From Leptodontidium sp. MPI-SDFR-AT-0119 (Eukaryota > Ascomycota > Leotiomycetes > Helotiales > Leptodontidiaceae): a DNA stretch of 64,000 nt. Positions 57,603 to 64,000 of the stretch are shown piece after piece. The notes beneath the pieces are model-generated. The model saw only the letters and a program-made list of their open reading frames with translations, was not told where the DNA came from and searched no databases. The DNA lies in assembly GCA_020726505.1 (NCBI GenBank), contig JAHLEZ010000017.1, positions 1,240,001-1,304,000 on the forward strand, given 5' to 3'. Position 1 is the first letter of the stretch. Each line of letters starts with the position of its first letter. The translations under genes and the position numbers were made by a program.

Positions 57603-59414
57603 TTACCTAACTTCGACTTGAGGCTTCTTTTTTCTGAGGCCACCTTGACCCCCATACCACCTCCCTGGCACCGGCTTCCCCACACTTGTAACTGGTGAAC
57701 TCTCGTGAGATCCTGGAGCGAGAGGCTGTTCTGCAAACCCAAGATGTCCGTCCACCGAGCCCGTCGCCTCTAGAAGCACACCAAACTTGAGTTTCTCACC
57801 TCCCGCTTTATCCAATATCTCGTCCAAAGAAGCCAAACACGCCCCCTTGATCGCAGGGCCATTTGGGCCCGCCACTGTAAGAGAATGAACCAAGCTGTCT
57901 CTTGTGAGACGTCCGCAAGCTCCGCTATTGCAAAGAGATAGATAGACCAAACATCCGAGACCGATGACAAGGAGGACGGCAACTGTAACGATGATTCGCG
58001 GCTTGTCGATTTTGTAGACAATTACGTTACGCTCATCCAAGACGGACATTGTGACGTTTAGTGCTTCTTGTTCTGGAGTACCGAATTTTGCGAGCAAAGG
58101 CGTGACCCAGAGCACTCGCTGCATATGTGACAAGAGATCTGACGGCATGACAAGCGTTTTATCTGTATCCGCGACCAGAGTTCCCATCACAAACAGAGAT
58201 TGACCAGGGTTAAGTCTGTCACGTATATCGAGCACTGCTTTCCCGACAAATACTTCTAAAAAAGAGCCGAATAGAGATATCACTCCACCAGCTGGTCCGT
58301 AGAATGAACCTGCCTTTTCGAGGTCGCTATCGACATTGATAAACTGATCTCTCATGCAGGCAAGGTCGCCCATGCTTCCAGTACCGGCCGTAATATGAGC
58401 GGCACAGCTCCCAATCGCAGTTTGAACCATGCATAGATGCCTAAGGTAGTGTGTATTATTGAAGATGACGGCTTGTACTTCTACCTTTGATTTGGCAGCC
58501 AGCGAAATTTCAACTCCGTTATCCAGGACCGAGGTATTGGATACATCTCGGAATTGGGTCAAATCAAACCTCGGATCATCCGAAACGTGTTCCGCATCTG
58601 GATATCGGTAGGTGAAATTGTATAGGTCCCAGCCATTTAGATTGGATTTGTTTCCAGGGACAGCTTCAATGTTACAGCTAACGTCGAGGTAGTTGACAGG
58701 GCCAAAATTTGCAATACCAGTAACATTAGCATCTGTGTAACGAAGTCCGCTTTTCTCTCCCATCAGAGCTGCGACTGCTGACCTCCTCGATATTGTCGTT
58801 GGACCCGCTGCATTCATTGCTGCTGAGTCGCTTTGGGCAAGCGATCCGTTAAACTGAGGGTGGTATATCGGTAAACCCAGAGGAACGATCTGCCTCTCTT
58901 GCCTGACAGTAATGGCGGACTGCAGGACAGGCTGGACAGCAGAGGTGACGGCAAGTCCCAGGAAACCAATTATCCAGCCAGCCCTGAACAACGGATAGGC
59001 TAACATGCCGACCGCCAAACGCGAAGCCAAGTGCAGCGACTCAACCCTCTTTAACGAGATGCCTCCCTCCCCTCCTGTCTCAACGCGCGACTCCTCATTA
59101 GCCTTGGCCGGCGCGGAAACATTCTGCCACAAGTTTTGATAAAGCGTAATCCCGAGTAAAGCAGCGACCGAACCTCGAAGTACGACTGCTCCCAAAGCAA
59201 TAAAAGTCGGAGCGTATTCATACCACTTGTTGCTACTCGTGGGCTTTCCATCTGCGGAGAAGGCGATTGCGAGAACAAAGCAGATTCCGATAAAGAGAGC
59301 AAACGTTGCAACCCAAGTCGCTTGTAGAATTTGCTTGAAAGGAATTCGCCCGTTTGTAGGAAACAGTGTGAATAGGGCTGTGGGTGTTTGGCGGACGCGG
59401 TTTCTTTGAGCCAT
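57603..59414 (-). CDS. Membrane protein of unknown function, four predicted helices
   Basis: A single exon of 603 residues from ATG 59414 (MAQRNRVRQTP). Three N-terminal membrane stretches are visible: WVATFALFIGICFVLAIAF, FIALGAVVLRGSVAALLGI and AGWIIGFLGLAVTSAV. A long loop of roughly 300 residues follows with several N-x-S/T sites and Cys residues (FNNTHYLRHLCMVQTAIGSC). Then come one C-terminal helix (IIVTVAVLLVIGLGCLVYL) and a tail of about 100 residues. The loop is probably outside the cell or in a lumen. I do not recognise the family; it is a fungal-type hypothetical protein. No damage is seen. The frame is also open upstream to 59441 but has no ATG there. Confidence 0.75.
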   Translation of the reverse strand: MAQRNRVRQTPTALFTLFPTNGRIPFKQILQATWVATFALFIGICFVLAIAFSADGKPTSSNKWYEYAPTFIALGAVVLRGSVAALLGITLYQNLWQNVSAPAKANEESRVETGGEGGISLKRVESLHLASRLAVGMLAYPLFRAGWIIGFLGLAVTSAVQPVLQSAITVRQERQIVPLGLPIYHPQFNGSLAQSDSAAMNAAGPTTISRRSAVAALMGEKSGLRYTDANVTGIANFGPVNYLDVSCNIEAVPGNKSNLNGWDLYNFTYRYPDAEHVSDDPRFDLTQFRDVSNTSVLDNGVEISLAAKSKVEVQAVIFNNTHYLRHLCMVQTAIGSCAAHITAGTGSMGDLACMRDQFINVDSDLEKAGSFYGPAGGVISLFGSFLEVFVGKAVLDIRDRLNPGQSLFVMGTLVADTDKTLVMPSDLLSHMQRVLWVTPLLAKFGTPEQEALNVTMSVLDERNVIVYKIDKPRIIVTVAVLLVIGLGCLVYLSLCNSGACGRLTRDSLVHSLTVAGPNGPAIKGACLASLDEILDKAGGEKLKFGVLLEATGSVDGHLGFAEQPLAPGSHESSPVTSVGKPVPGRWYGGQGGLRKKKPQVEVR

Positions 59415-60440
59415 GGCGGGTAGTAGAATTTTAGTCAACAAAACCCACTGATGGTTTGGAAAGGAACAGTGCTATCTTAAGGGAGTGGACAATCCATTTT
59501 CGGGTTTTCAGCCGCAGCTGAGGTGAAACTGTTGAACTAGCTAGCCTGCTTGGCATCCCCTCCTGGCTTGTTACAATATTTAAGGCACCAAATATTCTTT
59601 CACATTTCTTTTTCTTTCCCGTCTATATTAACAATTGAAACTAGAATTATATTTCTATGCCGTTACTAAAACGTTTCTGATATGTTCCCAATGCGGAAGG
59701 CTCACCACACGGTGCTACCACTAGTCAGTTCGTCCTATTATTAGGTATTGCTTACCTACGGAACTCACCAATCGTTTATTCGTATCACCATTCGATTACA
59801 TTCCTTAATTGTTTAGGTAATTGATTAATAATCGTCCCTCCCACCCACCATGTAAGGGCGGGGTAATCGATCGATCGCTGGCTGTAGGGCGGCTGGGATT
59901 CAGGAATAGAATAGAATAGCTTGGGAAGCCTTTCCCTCTGTTTTCAGGACCGACCCACTCAACCTGTAATCATCTAGTCCTTTTATGGTCCCCCATTCAT
60001 TAATATATCGCTTTTGCACCCATATACAGTATTATCCTCATTTCAATAGAAACTCGATAAGCCGCCCCTAACTTCAAACCTGTGAAGGTTTCCTCAGTCA
60101 GCTTATCTTTTCACTGCAAACAACACCACGTGCCAAAGAAAAAGCAAAACTTGGGTTGGGCTTGCTGATGGCTGATAGGCTTCGGTTTACACAATAGACA
60201 GTGCTACAGTAGTGCAACGAGGCTTGCACTGCCGAACAGCTTCACTGCGCAGCTAAAATTTCCTGTGATGTGTGCACTTGCGAGATGCACTGCCTCGTTT
60301 GAACAAGCCCAAGTTGCTGGAAATTTCATCTTCCATTTCCACTCCCATCACGTCCTCTATTCATCAGTACACATTGGCGACATGGCCTCCTGTCCGTAAG
60401 CACCCTCGTATCGTATTCCACGCACCAACTATGCTAAGTA
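59415..60440. other. Divergent intergenic region
   Basis: About 1 kb between the minus-strand membrane-protein gene and the plus-strand NACHT pseudogene, so it should hold both promoters. 59868-59878 has a cgatcgatcg run. No gene content is seen. Confidence 0.45.
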
Positions 60441-63400
60441 GTGCGCAAAATTAGGCCAAAGAAGGATTTATGGACAGAAGCAGTCGACGCTATGAACTCT
60501 AAGTATCATCTCACAATCGATCCAGCGCACCTGGATAGGTTGACAGTCTTGAAAGAAATCGAGACCGATGCAGGGAAAAGCAAAGAATTCCGCGAGGGTC
60601 GATTGTTCAAATTTACCAATCACAAGGGCAAAGAGGTCCTGCTCGGTGACGTGGTTGATGGGATCGTTACTTGGGTTAGCAAGTCTGTTACAATAGGCGA
60701 TACTATTGTGCAATATGATCCTGTTCACGCAGCTCTACTCTGGGCTGCTGTGCGTCTGTTCTCCAGGTATCCATATCCATTTTAGTCGTTTTTGGATGCT
60801 CAGATGCTAATCATCTTCAGATTTCCATAAATAACCGGCAAACTCTCACCGCTATGGCTGATGGAGGGAGCTCTTGGCCCGTCTGATAACTCGTTACACT
60901 ATTATCGAGAATTTCTATTTGCAAATACCTTCCGAATCTATTGCGGAACTTACAAAAGACTTGGTCTCACTGTACACTGCTATCTTGGAGTATTTTGGCG
61001 AAGCTAAGAAGTATTATGGTAAAGGAACAGCTAGTATGCCAAGAGTTGTACAATTCACGTCCGAAGAAATTACTGAGAGACTTTAGGGAGAATCTTGAGT
61101 AGTGCCGTACAGACTAAGGTGCATGGTGTTGAGCCATATATAGCTAAGGTAACGCAAGCACAAGCAAAGATGGATGCATGGCTGGCCCTTATTGACGCGT
61201 CTGGTATGTTTGACATTGAAGACATATACAAAAACGTCCCTCCCTTGCTGAAAAATTATATATAGTGTTAGATAAAGTATCGAGGAGTACGGAGAATGGG
61301 GTTTCGGAGATCAGGCTGCTTAGCACTAGTAGTCAATACATGGGGACCTGCGATGAAGATTTACGTTTACTCGCTTTTCGATAAGGTCAGAAGGAACTCA
61401 AACCACTTCTGAATAACCTTGACTTGCCGATTGCTCAGATGCAGAATCAAATTTCCAATTTCTTGAAAGGTTAGTCCATGAACCCTCTAGACTTGTACAT
61501 GTGAGAATCTGAACATCTCTTTTAGAAAATGAGCTCTCCAAAAATTTCGATTGGTTGTCGGATGGTCAATATCAAGCTGAGCATAAACACCGCGTACAAG
61601 CTCAACTGGCAGGCACTGGTGACTGGGGTTTCAAGGGAACAAAGTTTCTGGAATGGAGGGATTACCAAGAGTCCAGCATTTTCTGGCTTCACGGACGGGG
61701 CAACTTGCCCATCAAACTTACAATTGTCGCTCTAATTCTTTATAGCTGGCGCAGGGAAAAATTTTCTACTGTAAAAGCATCCATTCTTTTGTGTCATGTT
61801 GGCACGTTAACACATTTAGGTCTTCCGTCATCGAGTACTTACGCAATACTGGACCTTCCAGTCCTCACTTTCAGTCTATTTCGTATTTCTACTGCACCCA
61901 AGCAGCAGCTTACCGTGACCGAGCAGATCCTGCAAACATCTTAAGAAACATTCTGAAGCAGCTTTCTTGGGGTGTCCAGTGCGCAATGAACGACCAGATC
62001 GTCCATAAATACTGGGAAAAGAAGGAAGGAAAGGGGAAGGAACCACAAAAGCTTACTCTGGAAGAATCGACAGACCTCATCATTTCTCTTCTGGAACACC
62101 ACCCCGCAACTATCGTCGTCGACGCTCTGGATGAATGTGATTCGTCAAAAAGACAAGATCTCCTCTTGGCGCTGCAAACTATCATGAAGAAGTCGACGAG
62201 CGCAGTCAAGATCTTTTTGGGCAGCAGAGATGACTATGGCATTGCATCTCAGTTGACCCAATGGTCAAATGTATCCATCGAACCAAGCGACAACAAAACA
62301 GATATTGAGAACTTCGTGATCTTTCAAGTTGACAAGGCGATTGAAGAGAAAAGACTTCTCTGCGGCAACGTCTCCAAATCTTGAAGACTCATATTACTGA
62401 GATGCTGATTGAGAAAGCTGATGGCATGTAAGTTTTCTTATGCATAAATCAACAACCTGTCACTAATATGCCTATTCGTAGGTTCCGACTAGTCAGTCTA
62501 CATATCCAGGCTCTGTGTGACCCAGGTCTGGTCAGGACTGATGCTCAAGTCATGTGTGCGCTCCGTGCACTACCAACAGCATTGAATGAGGCATATGACA
62601 TTGTCTTGGGACAAATTTCAGCACTTCAATACTCCGGACCGGACCTTGCATCAAAAGCTTTGATCTGGCTTTTGTCCGCTGTGCAACCTCTCAAGACAGC
62701 CGATTTCATTGCGGCCATTGTATGGGAACCTCCAGAGTATTGCCCTCCCCTGTCTCAAGTAGACATACTGAGGAATTACTGTAATCTGGTGGTGCGTGAC
62801 AAAGAACAAGACGTTCGATTTGCGCATTTATCTGCGCAAGACTATCTCGAAGGCAGAGATGAATTTACGTCATTCAAAAACCACTCTTACTCTCTGGACA
62901 GGTGCCTCGATACAATCCAGTCTTCGCCACCTTCTGCATAGAATTGGCCCCTCACCCAAGCTTAAACCGCAAAGTTGTACAATATGCGTCTTTGTACTGG
63001 CCTTTTCACTACCAATACATTTCAAAAAGAATACTTGACCAAGATCTTCAAACAAGCTCACCCAGTTTCTATTTCACGGTGCTGAGCATTCTGACGGATT
63101 TGGGTTCCCTGCCGGGTCACCACTGCTTCTAACTTGGTTAAAAAATACAAAACCACATATGTGACACAAGAGATGCGAGACAGGTTCAAGAAAATCGGCA
63201 GTTCACCTGCAACACCACTATTTCTCGCTTGCTGCTTCGGATTCACGTCTGTCCTTCATCATTTGCATACGATGAAGAACATTGATTGGGATCAAGAAAA
63301 CCAATGTGGCAATACCAGCAGCCGGCTTGCACATTGCAGCAAGATTTAGAAACAAGTCTTGTGTAGAGATACTGCTACAGTGGGGTGCAGAAATTGATCA

Positions 63401-64000
63401 CAGGACTGGGGAGGATGAATGGTGTTTGCCCTGGACTGTCGAGAGTATCCCATCTGACGATCGCTCACCAATAAGACGATCTCACCTGACATCACATCAA
63501 AGATACGCCCCGGATAACCTTATACAGCCTGATTACCACAAAGACGAAATAGAGATTATCGCCGGCTGGACACCGCTGCATAAAGCAGCTTACTACGGAA
63601 AAGTCGACGTTTTTGAACTCCTCCTTAAAAAGGGCGCTGATATCAAGATTATGGATAATCGCGGAGCAACGGCACTCTACTGGGCAAGCACCATCGGCAA
63701 CGAAAAAGTTGTAGAATCGCTAGTAGAAAAGTCCAACGTGAATAGCCCAGAGTATATTGATTTGTGGAGCCCGCTACATAGGGCTGCTTACCGAGGACAT
63801 CTTGGGATTGTCAAGTTGCTTCTGAGTAATGGGGCGGGCTTTTATGCCGAGACTCACGATTATTGAATGGCTGCAGGGTATGTAGCACGCCAGAAGGGTC
63901 ATTGGGATGTTGCAGAGTTATTGCAAGCTTTTAGTACCGATCCTGTTATTGCTGCAAGCTGCAATTGTTTCATTGTTTTCGACGGGGATAGGACATTTGT
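60441..64000 (+). pseudogene. NACHT-ankyrin (NLR-like) gene, frameshifted, runs off window
   Basis: Order: N-terminal domain of fungal STAND proteins (DLWTEAVDAMNSKYHLTI, then HAALLWAAVRLFSR before intron 60765-60820); RLITRYTIIENFYL after a frame change; FLEWRDYQESSIFWLHG; P-loop GRAGAGKN across a possible GC-AG intron ending near 61746; IVVDALDECD (Walker B, near 62120); KIFLGSRDD; LNEAYDIVLGQISALQYSG; ankyrin repeats from about 63200 (GWTPLHKAAYYGKVDVFELL, then LWSPLHRAAYRGHLGIVKL). Frame changes are seen near 60865, 62383 (one base missing after VSKS), 62900 and 63300, and there is a TGG-to-TGA type stop at 63864. NACHT-ANK proteins act in fungal self/non-self recognition. The 3' end lies outside the window. 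Confidence 0.8.

Overview
The window looks like chromosomal DNA of a filamentous ascomycete (Pezizomycotina). The genes have short GT-AG introns of about 46-59 bp. The families are typical fungal ones: HET-domain proteins, a NACHT-ankyrin protein, an F-box protein, a fungal LEU2 and an MFS exporter. Large AT-rich blocks carry the mark of repeat-induced point mutation (RIP): C-to-T and G-to-A changes, with CAA, CAG and TGG codons turned into stops. I cannot name the species.

Layout. (1) 1-7.3 kb is gene-rich and mostly intact: a three-exon LEU2 (3-isopropylmalate dehydrogenase) with a CCG-N4-CGG Leu3-type site upstream, a two-exon HET-domain gene, a relic of a second HET gene, and an F-box-like gene on the minus strand. 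(2) 7.3-28.2 kb is a graveyard of single genes. It holds a SNF2/RAD5-like helicase, a full-length HET gene killed only by nonsense changes, a truncated DUF2278 gene, a family-2 glycosyltransferase, a BCS1-like AAA fragment and a JmjC-like gene, with a pogo/Fot1 transposon at 21935-23751 and long stretches without genes. (3) 28.2-51.7 kb is a three-level nest of transposons, each level closed by its own target-site duplication. A Tc1/mariner element (28249-51660, TA duplication) contains a Ty1/copia element (31718-51612, GTAAG), which contains a Ty3/gypsy element (34364-46619, TAATA). All are heavily RIP-mutated. (4) 51.7-64 kb returns to normal composition: the detached front of the JmjC-like gene, small relics, an MFS exporter with one stop and one lost splice donor, an intact four-helix membrane protein, and a NACHT-ankyrin gene with several frameshifts that runs off the window edge.

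How it fits together. The outermost transposon landed in the reading frame of the zinc-finger/JmjC-like gene, whose two halves now lie 23.4 kb apart. RIP-type damage reaches ordinary genes on both sides of the nest (SNF2, HET, GT2, MFS). Either these genes had second copies or RIP leaked from the transposons. Several genes belong to allorecognition or fast-evolving families (HET x3, NACHT-ANK, F-box), which fits an accessory, rapidly evolving compartment. I found no captain-type tyrosine recombinase, CRISPR array, rRNA or convincing tRNA. The least familiar items are the second, convergent reading frame of the Tc1/mariner element, the extra coding-like stretch behind the gypsy pol, and the antisense cysteine-bearing frame in the copia 3' region.
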